This document shows, one piece after another, positions 24,516-36,220 of a stretch of DNA of 64,000 nt. Source of the stretch: Albifimbria verrucaria (Eukaryota > Ascomycota > Sordariomycetes > Hypocreales > Stachybotryaceae); NCBI GenBank assembly GCA_020081605.1, contig JAHREC010000011.1, positions 2,542,001-2,606,000 on the forward strand, written 5' to 3'. The position numbers and the translations under genes were made by a program. Numbering within the stretch: the first letter of the stretch is position 1; each line of letters opens with the position of its first letter. Below the pieces are notes generated by a model. That model saw only the letters and a program-made list of their open reading frames with translations, was not told the DNA's origin and made no database searches.

Positions 24516-27173
24516 TTAAATGTCTTCTCTGACTGTAGCATTCGCCGCATCTTGTAATTCTGCAAGCTTAGGAGACTGATTTGCCATATCTGCCAGAGTA
24601 GGGAAGTAGATAATGTTATCATAATCAGTAAAGCTGGCTGTGAAATGAAGGTTCAAATAATGTCATTAGCTTTTCGTGAAACGCTACTCTCCTCGGGCGT
24701 AGCCCTTGCGTTGTCGAGCACAACTTTTGTGTACTGATCAATAAGGCTTCCCAAGCGTCGAACCCCAGGAAATGCGCCGATTGCGTCAATGCTTATGGGA
24801 TACTGTATATGGTGATGTTTCACACGCATGTGTCGAGCCGGAGCATCATTTTCCCATTCCATCACCACTTGACGCATCATAGTAAGGTCTTCTGGGTTCA
24901 TCTCCCTTGGAGTACTAGAGAGACAAGACGAGTCAGGTAGTAATACTGACCTTGAGTACTGAGACCTTCAGCTGCAAGGTTGAGAGTGCTGCGCGTTTCT
25001 TCGGCTTCGCCTGGGGCTAGGTGATCCTTATTGGCCAGTTTAACTAATGATATGTGTGCCAGAGTAGACAAGAAGTGTGTCATGATACAGTCCTCAGTCT
25101 CAAAACCGTGGCGGAAGTAAAACAGTAGCATGGCAGTTTGGAAACTAACACGTGAACGTGACAATGCCCGCTTTGTTCTTTCTTCGTCTACTGACACTGG
25201 CGGATGACTCTCGTGTAGAGCCACGAGAAGCTCGCACAAGTTCATTACGAAGCTGTGATATTGAAGACTACTCCTTGTTAGATCCTTGAACTTGTTTTGT
25301 TTTGATACTTGCGTTCATAGAAGCCGCTAGACTCGAAATACACGGCCGTAATCAGTTGAACTTATGGAAAGTAGGATTCAACTTACTGTAGTTGTAGCTC
25401 TGCCGAGTATACTATGTTGGCTGGCTTGAGGGATGATGGTAGTTCTGAGAACCACTGTTCATACTCATCCATGTATCCAAGAAGTTGGTCTGATGAGAGC
25501 GTGGCGCATTCGCGTTTCGACTGAAATAGGTAGTTGGATACTTTGTTCACAGTCGACATCATCTCGCACCTTGCTTTAAAAAGATGGGAGAATCTCAACG
25601 TGCTTACTGTACGCGAAAAGGGGTATTGCAACATGACCTCTCCATACCATTTCGGATCTTTCTCTGGATTGGGGAGTGGAATTTTGGGAGAGTGCTCGAG
25701 CAAAGGTGGTTTGACGTAGATGTAATACTGAAAACTGAAGAGCGGTAAGCTTATGCGGTAACCTGATGTTGGGGAGGGGTTAACTGACGTGATCCAATAG
25801 TATAAACACCACGCGGTATAACTATATACGTGGCGCTTGCGCTCGTCTTCTTGTATGGAGGGGTTGTTGAAAATGTTTAGTTTGTGACCCATAGTCACGG
25901 CTTGAGCACCATATGAGAGACCCAACTTGTCCATTGAGCACATATTGTACGTAGTGTTTAGCATCATTGTAGCTTGGAGCGTGGTAATGGTGGTTTCCTC
26001 GTCTTGCTCAAGTTCCCAGAGCCTCCTAGCTTCGACCATAAACCTGTATCGAAGGCTCAGCGGGTTCCAATACTCGATACGGTCGGACATTTCGGCACAG
26101 CAGCTCTACAAGAGGAATTAGCCAGGAACATCGAATGGGAAGGCCTGCCGAACTATCGGAGGGCTTGACCAGAAGGTACTTACACAAGCCTCAGCTAGCA
26201 AAGCGTTGACCAAAAGCGATGAACAAAAGTCCAGAGATCCAGAAATCATGTCATCCAAGAAGAAGTCCTTGTGAAAGAAAGGAAGAGATTGATATTCATG
26301 TCGAAAGTAACAGCGAAGCATGTTCCGCATTAGGTCATCGTCGGTCAAGACGTTCGTCCACTCGGATGGTTTGATCAGATCCAATCTTGGATCGACGACC
26401 TCTACCGCGGCGTATGGCTTGGAGAATTGGGGCTTGGTACGACCATGTACCTCAGAGGCGCTGCTGCTGCTGCTTGGTGAGCCACTGACGATGGAGGCTT
26501 CCTGCACCAATGAGTGGAGGTAGGCATTGTCCGGGGTCTGCAGAGCTCGTGGCACGCGGGGCAGGCCGGGAAAGGTGCCAGGGGCTTGGCCTCGGGGGTA
26601 ACGTGTAGCTCGAGGAGTAAGTCTCCGGTATGGAGATGACGAAGAATACTGCCAGGGTCCTCGCCACGCCTTATACGCTGCAAGATGGCCGTTGCGTCAT
26701 TGGTGTCACGTTCGCGCATGGCTTGAAAGAGCTGTTCGAGGTCTGATTGCGAGGCACGCGATTGTTGGACCTGCTGTTGAAGCTCATTGTGCTTCCTCTT
26801 GATGGCTGAGCCTCGAGTTTCGTGAGGGTTCGTGATGTATACGCATTCCAAGTGTCGCGAAACACACAGGGAACATCTTGGACGAGCTCCGTCACACTTG
26901 GAAAAGGCATATTGCGTCAGTGCGGGTCCGGGATAAGTAGAGGAGGAAGAGTGAGAGGAACAAAGAAGGAAAGGGAAAAAATTAAATTAAAAAAGAGAAA
27001 GAAAGAAATAATTAAATAAAAGGAGAAGGGAAAATGGATAATACCTTGGTCTTCCGCCGGCGGCAGCTCTCGCAGGCTGCAGTGATGGGTGACCGTCTGG
27101 GAACGAGGTGACGGGGTAGCTCAGGTCGAGTGACCAGAGGTCGATTGTTCCCGTGGAAAGAGCTGTCACTCAT
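24516..27173 (-). CDS. Zn2Cys6 transcription factor, xylanase-regulator-like architecture
   Basis: Nuclear regulator. Exons 27173-27045, 26896-26184, 26105-25789, 25734-25387, 25252-24951, 24914-24516; predicted 736 aa. The zinc cluster is split by a 148-nt intron: CESCRRRKTK, then CDGARPRCSLC and HLEC, giving C-x2-C-x6-C-x6-C-x2-C-x6-C. A coiled-coil-like helix follows (KRKHNELQQQVQQSRASQSD). The Fungal_trans domain contains LRCYFRHEYQSLPFFHKDFF, EYWNPLSLRYRFMVEARRLW and KRHVYSYTAWCLYYW. Frame breaks: the GG near 26565, CCC 24904-24906 and the TTT near 24655; correction extends the C-terminus to the stop at 24516. The 134-nt intron 25253-25386 and the 36-nt intron 24915-24950 are the least certain. 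The class often controls neighbouring enzymes, but no target is evident. Confidence 0.85.
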
Positions 27174-27921
27174 AGTGGATATCAAGAAGAAGTCCAATTG
27201 CACCAATTACAAGGATCCGGCAAGGCATACGTGCGATGATCGATGGCATTGGTATAAGCATGGCTGTGGAAGAAGCCCAAGATGAAGAAAAGGTTGCGGC
27301 AGACATGATGTGACGAGCAGGAGTTTATCGTGAAGACAAACCAAGGCCATCGACTGTTTGACGTGCCCCACCACAACCCCTGGGCGCCTGTTCATTGGTC
27401 AAGCGTCACTCCGGGCCAATCACGAGGCACGGCTTCTCGTACCGACAAGTCGCTGGTCCGTGTCCATTTACTTGCATGACCAAAAGGCAATTGTTCATAC
27501 GCCACTAAGGCAGGTACCTAAGACGGAGGTAGGTGTACCTCCAGTACAGAGTACAGTACTGTGGGTATAGGTGACGTCGCCTCGACAGTTTCAATTCCAC
27601 AATTCCTATGATCTCACTCTACACCCACCCCCAACATGCGCGGCACCACACCATCCGTCAAGGCGATTGAGCAGCCAGTTCTGCTTCCGCCATGGCAACT
27701 GCTTCCTCCCGCGTGTAGCACTTTATGTTCTGGTCATCCTTATTACTACCTTGCGGTGACGCATAAACAGCATAGCCACTTACATTTGTGCCCTTCAGAA
27801 GCCTGCAACATACCGGCTCCTCTCCACCTCGGTCGCATCTCCGAATGAACGTGTCCAGGTGGAGAGGTCGAGGTTGTACTACAAACGTCAGTTTCCGTAT
27901 AAATGGGTTGTTTTTTCTCGT
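27174..27921. other. intergenic, promoter of the Zn2Cys6 gene
   Basis: No supported gene. GC-richer than the surrounding DNA and holding short pyrimidine tracts. Confidence 0.4.
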
Positions 27922-28145
27922 TCAATCAATCGTACCCAACCTGCATTTGGACGTATCAAAAGCATTATCCGTGGCTGCTGGGCAACACGCCGTAGTGAAT
28001 GGGGTTTGATTCTTGCGTTGGCGCCTGGGTTGGTATTGAAAGGACAGGAGAAGAGACCCTTATCGTCCCCGAACTCACGTCGTTCAACCGAAAGCCCAGC
28101 TGCGCTTCCTAAAAGCAAGCCTGCGATCAATGGGAAGATTTGCAT
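27922..28145 (-). CDS. possible small secreted cysteine-containing protein
   Basis: From the ATG at 28145 a typical signal peptide is read (MQIFPLIAGLLLGSAAG), then an acidic/basic pro-like stretch with RRE and a first Cys. As given, the frame continues without further Cys to 27888 (85 aa). If the GGGG run at 28001-28004 lacks one base, as in so many genes here, the frame instead yields a Cys-Cys pair and a fourth Cys and stops at 27922 (74 aa), a C...CC...C arrangement common in small secreted fungal proteins. No family match is recognised. The signal peptide is the main support. Confidence 0.4.
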
Positions 28146-29622
28146 GGTGCTGGCGAACGAATGGGCTCAAATGCTTCAAATGCTTCAATGGCGATATGTC
28201 CGACATGTCCAGATGCTGGAGAGTTTAATCATATTTATAGGTTAACATCACTTGTAGGTGTCGCACGCGGATTGACACCTACGTATCTAATGGCGCATTT
28301 CATTGGAAATTTCCTGGATCTAATGACACACATGACGTAGAGTCCTATGTCGATTTGACTTGAGATTCGATCGATGAAACATGGCATGGCGACTTTACTC
28401 TTGGAAGTCCGTGCCAATTCATCTCCCTAGCCTTACAAAGAGTTGCTGGAAACAGTCCCGCATCATTATGACAGGGCGGCCTGAACACGCTCAGTGACTT
28501 CCTTGGTCATAGTATGAATCACAGTTGGGCATCTGACCCATATGGCGCTGATTGATGGATCGTTATAAGACCAACCCATAAAGACATCACAAACAACGAT
28601 CCAGGGGCTCGGTTTAGTCGGTACGTAGGTCTCAAGTATAACACCCCAACTAATAATCTGCTGTCTCGAACAAAAAAGATGTTTAAGATGGTCTCACTTC
28701 AGCCCTGGAACGGAATGCTATTATGCACAATGCATTTCAGCTACTGTTCTGCAAAAGAGAAAAGAAGAAGAAAAAAATTAATTTTTGACAGCACTGTTCA
28801 TTCCGAGTCTGTGTACGCCAGGACTCTGTTGTAGTGCATGGAATAAAGAATGATATAAAAAATAAGGATGATAATATATACTGATACCTCTCGTGGCTTT
28901 AACTCCCAAAAATTCCCAACATGCTTTTCCAACCTCCAAAGGCCACAGTTCCTAAGGCCTTACGCGACCTCAGACGCAGAAGAGCATGGGCCGAGAAAAG
29001 AGAACGAATCGCAAAGACAAGCTGTGTGGCCTACAGGTAATATAATCTCGAGCACGAATCCCCGCTCTGTACATTCACAACTCCTTGTTACATGATTGAA
29101 ATAAGATTTTATACCATAAATTCGATGGCAAATTGTTTTTCATTGTGATAATGCAGGGGTAGTTTTGGAAGTGGGATATCTTCCTGTCGGCGTGGATCCT
29201 GAGCACAAAGCAAGCAGGGGTGGCAGTCTCTGTTGGAGCTATAAAATCAGCAACAGATGTAACAAAAAGCATTTACATGATTTCACTACAATTCATGGCG
29301 TCTGTATTGAGTATAACTGGTCGACTGGAATGACCTGCAGTAATAAATGCTCCCAACATTGAAGAAGTTCACATTTGCTACCCATTCCATAATCATACTC
29401 CTGGCAGGATCTTGCATGGGCCAAAGCTCCTCAACTGAAATCCACAAGGCCACATTGGCCACAATTATAGCCCCGCTGCAAGGAAGAACAAGTGGAAAAC
29501 CTCGGGTTAATTGGGAACGTAGTCCAGACGAACTTTGGCCACTATTGTTGGATTCCTGAACCACGAGCTTTGCCTTGAGATACTATAAACTATACGACTT
29601 CAGAGTTTTGCCCCTAACGATC
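28146..29622. other. 1.5-kb intergenic region
   Basis: AT-rich, no coding signal I trust. It contains the promoter of the HET gene; short frames on both strands around 29290-29560 mirror each other and lack domain support. Confidence 0.45.
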
Positions 29623-31888
29623 ATGCCAGCTTATCAGTATACTCCTCTAGACCCTTCTTCCGCTGAATTGCGCCTCGTCACCATCTTTCCAGGCGAATTC
29701 GATGACCCGCTCAGGGTTCAGATTACACATGCAACACAAGTCCGCCCAACACCACGGAGGAAGCCAAAGCGACTGTCGCTAGAAGAGTTACAGAAGACTC
29801 TGCCCACAGGATGGCTGGTGTACGAGACCTCAGAGGGGCGTGTGATTTTCTATAACGGAGAGGAGGATGGGCTGACTAGCTGGGAGCACCCTGATCCACT
29901 CTTTCCTCGCAATGATTATGATCCTCTGTTAGAGGGGATATAGATGTTACAGGCCCGAGCTACGAGGCCCTGTCATACACTTGGGGCTCTGCTCAGGATA
30001 AAGAGGCAATTATAGTCGAAGGAAATACGGAGCCATCAGTCTTATCTGTCACCCACAACCTTGCAGAGGCGCTACGGCATTTTCGGTACTCTGATCAACC
30101 ACGTGTTATGTGGATTGATGCCATTTGTATCGACCAGAACAACATTGATGAACGAAACGTCCAAGTCAAGCGGATGGGCGACATTTACGCTCTCGCTAAT
30201 CGAGTCGTGGCATGGCTCGGACCAAGTTCATCATCCAGTGGCCTGGCAATGGCGACCCTTGAATACATCGGTAAACAGATTCAAATCACTCAAGATCGAT
30301 TCTATATCTCGGCACCTGACTGCCAGGAAAAAGACTGGTGCGACTTTGACAAACCGCTGCCCTACAAAAGAGATGTCTGGGACGCTATCAAAGAAATAGT
30401 GGCGTGCTCATGGTTTGAAAGATTGTGGATCATACAAGAAATCCACCTTGCCAACACGAAATCCATTGTCAAGTGTGGCCGCCATGAAGTCCCATGGCCT
30501 TTGTTTCGTCGCGCTATCTTGACCATACACGGAAAGGAAGAAGGGGTTCCTGAGGATGTTCGCGAAGGACTGTATATGCTTCATAACATATGCGTGCAAG
30601 CCGGAAACCGGACGTTTGATGAGGCACTGTATGAGTTCCACGACCGTAAATGCGCCGACGCTAGGGACAAAGTCTACGGCTTGATGAACCTAGCCCCTCA
30701 GGATATTAGGAACGCCATCTCCGTCGACTACTCAAAGCCTGCTCTTGAGGCGTTCAAACAAGGCTTCTATGCTTGTGCCCGGGTGGAAAATCGCCTTGGC
30801 CAACTGCGGTTTGCTGGGCGACGCAATAGGGACCCATCATCCCTATCACTGTCAAATAATTGGCCGTCATGGGTCCCCGACTGGTCGGGTTTTGTTCGTA
30901 TGACGGCCCATCCTAACAGTGGTTTTTGCGCCAGTGGTATCTCCCCAGCATCATGGGCTCCTATTTCTCAGGATAAAATCGCAGTACACGGGGTGCTAGT
31001 TGGCTCTGTTGTCTGGGTGAGCGAACCGATCACCAAAGACGAGGAGTTTCTAGGAGCCAGCATGTTAGCCAAGTTTGAGCTACCACAAAAGAAAGATCAA
31101 CCATATCCAACTGGCGAAAGTTACTCTGATGCCTGTATTCAAGCACTGGTGTTAGGCCATCTCAAAGACCGATGGGTTACCGTGTCCAACTATCCTTTGT
31201 TAACGGACATTAAAGAGGCCTTACTCTCATCGGCTACATTTTCTATCACGGATATAGAACGAAATAAGGAGGATTTTGCCATTTCTGATTTCTATATGCA
31301 GGATTGCCAAGGGCAGCATAAGGGATCGCGCGTGTTCAGCATTCTAAGCAAGAACAAAGATCGGTATATCGGTATAATGGATGGCCAAGTCCAAGCAGGT
31401 GAGCTGATTACAAACATACCTATCGGGACATTATGCGCAAGGGATTCTAGCTGACAAACACTCTAGGTGACCGGGTCTTTGTTTTCCTTGGCTGTGATCT
31501 ACCTATGCTTATAAGGCCGACGGCAACGGGAGAATATGAGGTTGTCGGCGATTGCTCAGTACACGGCATCATGGACGGCGAGGCCATCCTTGGCCCCTTG
31601 AAGTCCCCGTGGTGTATACACATAAAGACCGAATCAGATGGGCTTGATGTAGCCTCATACTATAACGCTGATACCAAGCTCTATTCAACAAAAGATCCCT
31701 GCCTTGAGGAAATCCCACTCCCATCAGAGTGGGAAGAGATTGAATGGGAGAGGTCGCCAGCTGATCCGCGCTACTGTGCAAAGTTCCGAAATACCATTAC
31801 AGGCGACACTGTAAACTACGACCCACGGCTCTCTTCCGAAGCCCTGAAACAGAGAGGTATTGAGATTCAAGAGGCCATATTGGTATAA
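29623..31888 (+). CDS. HET domain protein carrying an N-terminal WW domain
   Basis: Heterokaryon-incompatibility type protein; HET domains trigger cell death in fungal non-self recognition. Exons 29623-31398 and 31467-31888; predicted 732 aa. The HET block has YEALSYTWG, RVMWIDAICIDQNN and RVVAWLG. The C-terminal part has the usual GDRVFVFLGCDLPML and VHGIMDGEA. Unusually, residues about 60-92 form a WW domain (LPTGWLVYETSEGRVIFYN, then TSWEHPDP) inserted between the N-terminal strand and the HET core, and residues 640-715 contain a second WW-like motif (LPSEWEEI, then FRNTITGDTVNYDPRL) with Tyr in place of the second Trp. Frame break: GGGG 29934-29937, exactly between the WW and HET parts. 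Confidence 0.85.
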
Positions 31889-32414
31889 TAGGCGACTTTC
31901 TTCGCAGCCTCTCTTTTAACAAACAGACTCTTGTTAAGATAGTTTTCTAAGACCAAAGAGATTACAAGGTTTTACAACTCTCATATGTTTGGGCTGATGA
32001 TATACAAACTAGCGTGCTTACGACATCTTTCGCAAGAGAAGGCTGTGTGGCACGCATTACTTTTTCACTTCCAAAATTATTTGAGTCTTTTTTTTTTTTT
32101 TCGTTCCCTAACTCGAGAAGTCTTGGCTGTATACCCAACTTTATTAAAAATTTTCATCTTGGTTCAATTGCCTCGAGCTTGACACTATTCCCAGTAAACT
32201 ATACATACCCTACACCAAGAAAACAACTTGTGCATTTCTCTCAAAGTCTCATGCATCAAAATTAGCTTGCATTCTAAAAGCTTCAAATAACCGTGAGATA
32301 TCAGGCCAACCTAGTGGTGACTAGATAGGGGCAATTTCTTGTTGCGAGGGGTTTTTGTAGCCTCCAGATCTCCTCACGGCTCCCTGAACGAAACCGAATA
32401 GACTATCGGCTTCT
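31889..32414. other. intergenic with poly-T tract, convergent 3' ends
   Basis: AT-rich region between the HET gene and the amidase. No gene is seen. Confidence 0.5.
32088..32101. repeat. 14-base poly-T run
   Basis: Longest homopolymer noticed in the window. Confidence 0.85.
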
Positions 32415-34497
32415 TCAGATCAGGCTTAAGAAACCAGCTGGATAACCAGTAGATGTTACACGCGCCAGAACTGTAACTATAGTCTTGTTGCACGCGACTG
32501 GTTCCATTAATGGGCCCTCTTTTCTCATTTCTGTCGGTTTTGGAACTGTTACACGACTTTCGAAATAGACTGATGTTGGCACCGAGTCGACAATCTCCAC
32601 TGGCTGGATAGTAATCTGATCTTGTGGTATGTCATCACCGTTGACTATGATTTGAATTAAAAGGTCGGCAACCTTGAATCTTTAGCGAAATTTGCATTTG
32701 AGGCCACACTGCCACGGATAGCAATCTCAAGGAAGTCTGAGTTGTGAGTGGGAGAGCTGGTGCACCAGTCAATATTTAACAAGGGTCGACCCGCCCTTGG
32801 CATAGAATGATTATGAAGTGTCAGAAAATCAGTCGGCAAGGCTGGTGTTTGTGGTGGTGGCGTTCTCATCTTTGTCGATGTCTCAAATGCGTTTGCCCAT
32901 TTGAGGAGGTTCACATCGTCGTACGCTCGACCAGCGAAAGTGAGACCAACGGGCATCTTCTTATCCGCAATCATACCCATAGGCACTGTAACCGATGGTA
33001 CACCCAGATGGCGAAGAGCTCGATTTCCGTTGCTGTAAAACACACCATTCTTCCAAGCATGTGCAGCACTAGCAGAATCGACATCGGCGTCTGCCGCGCC
33101 TACATCCCTGCAGCAGGGAATATAAAACAATGGCAGTTAAACCGCTTTAGATAGTCATCTAGCAGCTGTTCACGCATGCCTTCGAGCGAGGTAGTGGCAG
33201 CTTCAAGGTTTTGAATACCAAATATGGTGCTACTCTGAAGGTAGCTGCCGAGTTTGCCCCAATGTATGGCATTTTGCATTGGGAAATTTTCCATCTCAGC
33301 TGGTGTTCGCATCGAATCCGGGTAGATGTTGAACTCATCAACAGCTTCAAGGTTAGGGATATTGGGATCCCCATTGGTACGGAGAAATAGGTCCCATCCA
33401 TGCGCTACTAAAGGTCCTCTCTCCGTCCAATGCCAATTTGATGGAAGTCGCCTTGATCCTCTCGACAAAAGCTCAGGATTTTCATAAGCAGTTACTACCG
33501 GAAAATCTGGAACAATGACGACCTCTGCCCCAAGTTTCTCCAATTGTCGTCTGGCTTCATCCCATGCTTGAATGACCCCTGGGTCTACTGTAACTGAAGT
33601 GGCTCCAGAGGGACAAGCACCCCAACGTAGATACTAGGTACGGCAAGTCGAACGCCTTGCAATGATGTACAGCTAGCGATCTTGATAAATTCTCCTGGGA
33701 CGTTTGAACCTCCCCACGGCTTGGAAAGTTCAACAAAAGTTTGAGAACGCCAGAAGTCGCCCAGAGTAGATGAATCCTCGGCTGAAATGACTTCGAGCAA
33801 TGCTAACATGTCCTTCATTGTCCGTGTGTGGGGAACGACTACATCGCAGGTAGGATAAAGTGGCCAGTTCCCTCTGATCGAGATCCAGCCTCTTGACGGC
33901 GTGTACGCCACGACAGCATTGTTCGATGCTGGTGATCGTCCTGAGGATACTGTCTCCTCGCCCATGCCAAACGCGGCAAATGAAGCGGCAGTGGATACGG
34001 CTGAGCCGTTCGATGAGCCGGAGGCAAAAGCCGCCGCAAGATACTCGGGATTGTATGGGCTTTCTGAGCGGCCATAAATCCCCGTTGCATCCCTCCGTAT
34101 GCCATCGGAGGCATGTTTGTCCTACCAATCAAGATTCCTCCTTCAGCCTTGATCGCTGATACGGTAAAGGCATCGTCTGTAGCGACTAAGTCCTTGAAGG
34201 CCGGGGAACCGGCAGATACAGTCATGCCCTTGACTTTAAAGCTGTCTTTTACGGTAAAGGGAATTCCTTCCAGGCGCCGAACTGGTTTTCCAGAAGCTCG
34301 GTAATCATCCGATGCGGCAGCCTCCTTAAAGACATTGTCGTTCAGAATGGGGATGGAATTCAGGGGATACCGCGTGCATCGTATTTTGAAATACGACGAA
34401 TATAGTGTGAGACAAGATCGACACTTGTCAGGGCCCCCGAGGACAAGGCGCTTTGAAGTTCGTCGATTGTAGCTTCAACGATGTTGATGGTCTCCAT
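32415..34497 (-). CDS. amidase-signature family hydrolase
   Basis: Hydrolyses amide bonds through a Ser-cisSer-Lys triad. Single exon; predicted 695 aa, longer than the usual 500-600 because of a C-terminal extension. Lys84 is in FTVKDSFKVKG, the cis-Ser in ASGSSNGSAVS (about 161-163) and the nucleophile Ser186 in EETVSSGRSPASNN, which matches the G-x-x-T-x-x-S-x-R-x-P-A signature. The C-terminal half has VTVPMGMIADKKMPVGLTFA, normal for fungal amidases. Frame breaks: GGGG 34363-34366, CCCC 34080-34083, CCCC 33620-33623, CCC 33106-33108 and TT 32674-32675. The last one opens an extra C-terminal tail of about 85 residues to the stop at 32415. Divergent from the Hri1-like gene. Confidence 0.85.
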
Positions 34498-34861
34498 AAC
34501 GAGAGAGCTAGATAGCAGGGATACTTGAGTGACGACTTGAATTCGTAACGTTGCAAGGCTAAATTCGAATCTCAGTTACCAGACAGGCCGAATCTCGGTT
34601 TTGTAGTACAATTGAACCATTTCTCAAAACCGAGACCGGCAACAATTGCCACGTCCCCGCGCATGTGGTCGGTGGTCGCTGCGGCTTACGCGGATCTCCG
34701 ATCTTCGCGAATTTCCGGGTGGGTCCATGTTCATCCACAACTGCTTAGGGAAGCGATTTATTTATCACTTAATCTAGTCCTTGCCTGCCCAACATAAAGT
34801 CAATAGGCCTGTGACTAGAATTGCTATACTTCTTGTCTCTGGTTTTGTTACACATTATACC
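34498..34861. other. divergent promoter, amidase and Hri1-like genes
   Basis: The 364-bp spacer between two head-to-head starts. It contains the CCCCGCG and CGGTGG strings near 34656-34672. No known operator is recognised. Confidence 0.4.
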
Positions 34862-35582
34862 ATGATGCCTGCACAAGCTGTCCAACGCATAAGTATTCGC
34901 TGGTTGCCAGAGCCAGCATATGAAGACACCGAGACTGTTGCCCTAAATGTAGGGGGTTATTTTATCGATTTGCGAGTCGAGAAACAAACCAGATCAGTTC
35001 AATGGAGCCGTGCCGGCGAAAGAATCCTTTAAAGGATGATCCTCGTAAGACCTTCTGCAAAGTAACCAACATCTGACAAAAACTGATTTTGGGAAACTCA
35101 TAGCCACCTACCGATGGACTCATATAATTGACTCTCTTGGACTTACGGTACCAGATGAGGCATATTTCAAGAAACTACCTAACGGTGATGATCTGGAGAT
35201 TGGAAGCACGCCTTGTCCTCACAAAGGAGGTATTGTAACCGACTACGAGGAGGTTTGGAGAGACATCACATCCAACGATCCATCAGACAGACGGTCATGG
35301 ATAGTCCAAAGTGAAGATGGACAGACTTTCCTTGGAAAAGTCGGCACAATATTCTTGGCAATCAGAAAAGACTCTTCAGGGACATTTTATGTTCGCAGAG
35401 AAAATCTTGACGTCTCGGCGCAGACATGGCATGTTTCCCATGAAGCTGGTGACGCAGGCCTGTTGCCAGGAGCGGAGGCTGCACTTAAGGCTCTAGAGGC
35501 AGCTGGGGAAGACAGCAACGGCAACAAAATCATCATTAATGACATGCCATATCTGATCATAGCTATCTGTAGTAAAGAATAG
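34862..35582 (+). CDS. Hri1-family protein
   Basis: Member of the fungal HRI1 family (yeast Hri1 binds the casein kinase Hrr25; its role is poorly defined). Exons 34862-35044 and 35104-35582; predicted 220 aa, family length. Landmarks: ISIRWLPEPAYEDTETVALN, VGGYFIDLRV, LPNGDDLEIGSTPCPHKGG, VTDYEEVWRDI and the Ile-rich C-terminal strand IIINDMPYLIIAI. Adjacent Mets at 34862 and 34865 are both plausible starts. Frame break: one T short in TTT 35028-35030, just before the intron; the corrected text reads RILLKDDP, as expected for the family. Confidence 0.8.
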
Positions 35583-36220
35583 TCAATAGTGTAGTATGCA
35601 ACTCGGACAATAAACCCCGAAAGTATTTTTCAAATCCTTTTCCTCAACAACGACGAAGACAGAAAAAGCAAATGAATGGGCCATGTTCCGGGAAATCATA
35701 TAAAAGTTAAAATCCACTAAATATAGCCGATAGAAATGCCCACCTCTGTTTTACTTATGGTATAATCTTGGCCAATCCATGACCCCAGACTTTCAACAAT
35801 CTGGGGATGCAGCATCGGCAAGGCTCTGGATACAAGACTGGGAAACGTAACTAGTGGATCGAACCATTTGCCTGGCTCACTTGGCAACAGTAGGAAATCT
35901 GCTAGCGTCGGAATTCTGCGAGAATTGCCAATCTTGGCGGTATCTTTGAGACAAGGTCCCCAATCGCCGTAATCGGGGCTGATAGGAGATCTTGACCAAC
36001 CCAGTAGCGTACACTATGATAAGCTACTAGTGCTAGATAGTGATGGATGTTAATCCAGGATCAGTAACGTATCGACATGAAGCAATCGGTTCATCGGGAT
36101 TATGCTGTAGCATGTCCGTATAAGACAGGCTAATGCCCATTTGCAGTTTTCTTCGATTTCGCTTTCACAAAACATAAACTGCAAAAACTCAGGATACTGG
36201 GAAGTTGAGTCTAATTCACC
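35583..36220. other. intergenic, promoter of amino-acid transporter
   Basis: No coding signal. Confidence 0.5.

Noticed and set aside
27859..28245. Plus-strand frame of 128 codons
   Set aside because: It is opposite the candidate secreted protein, lacks domains and has poor start context.
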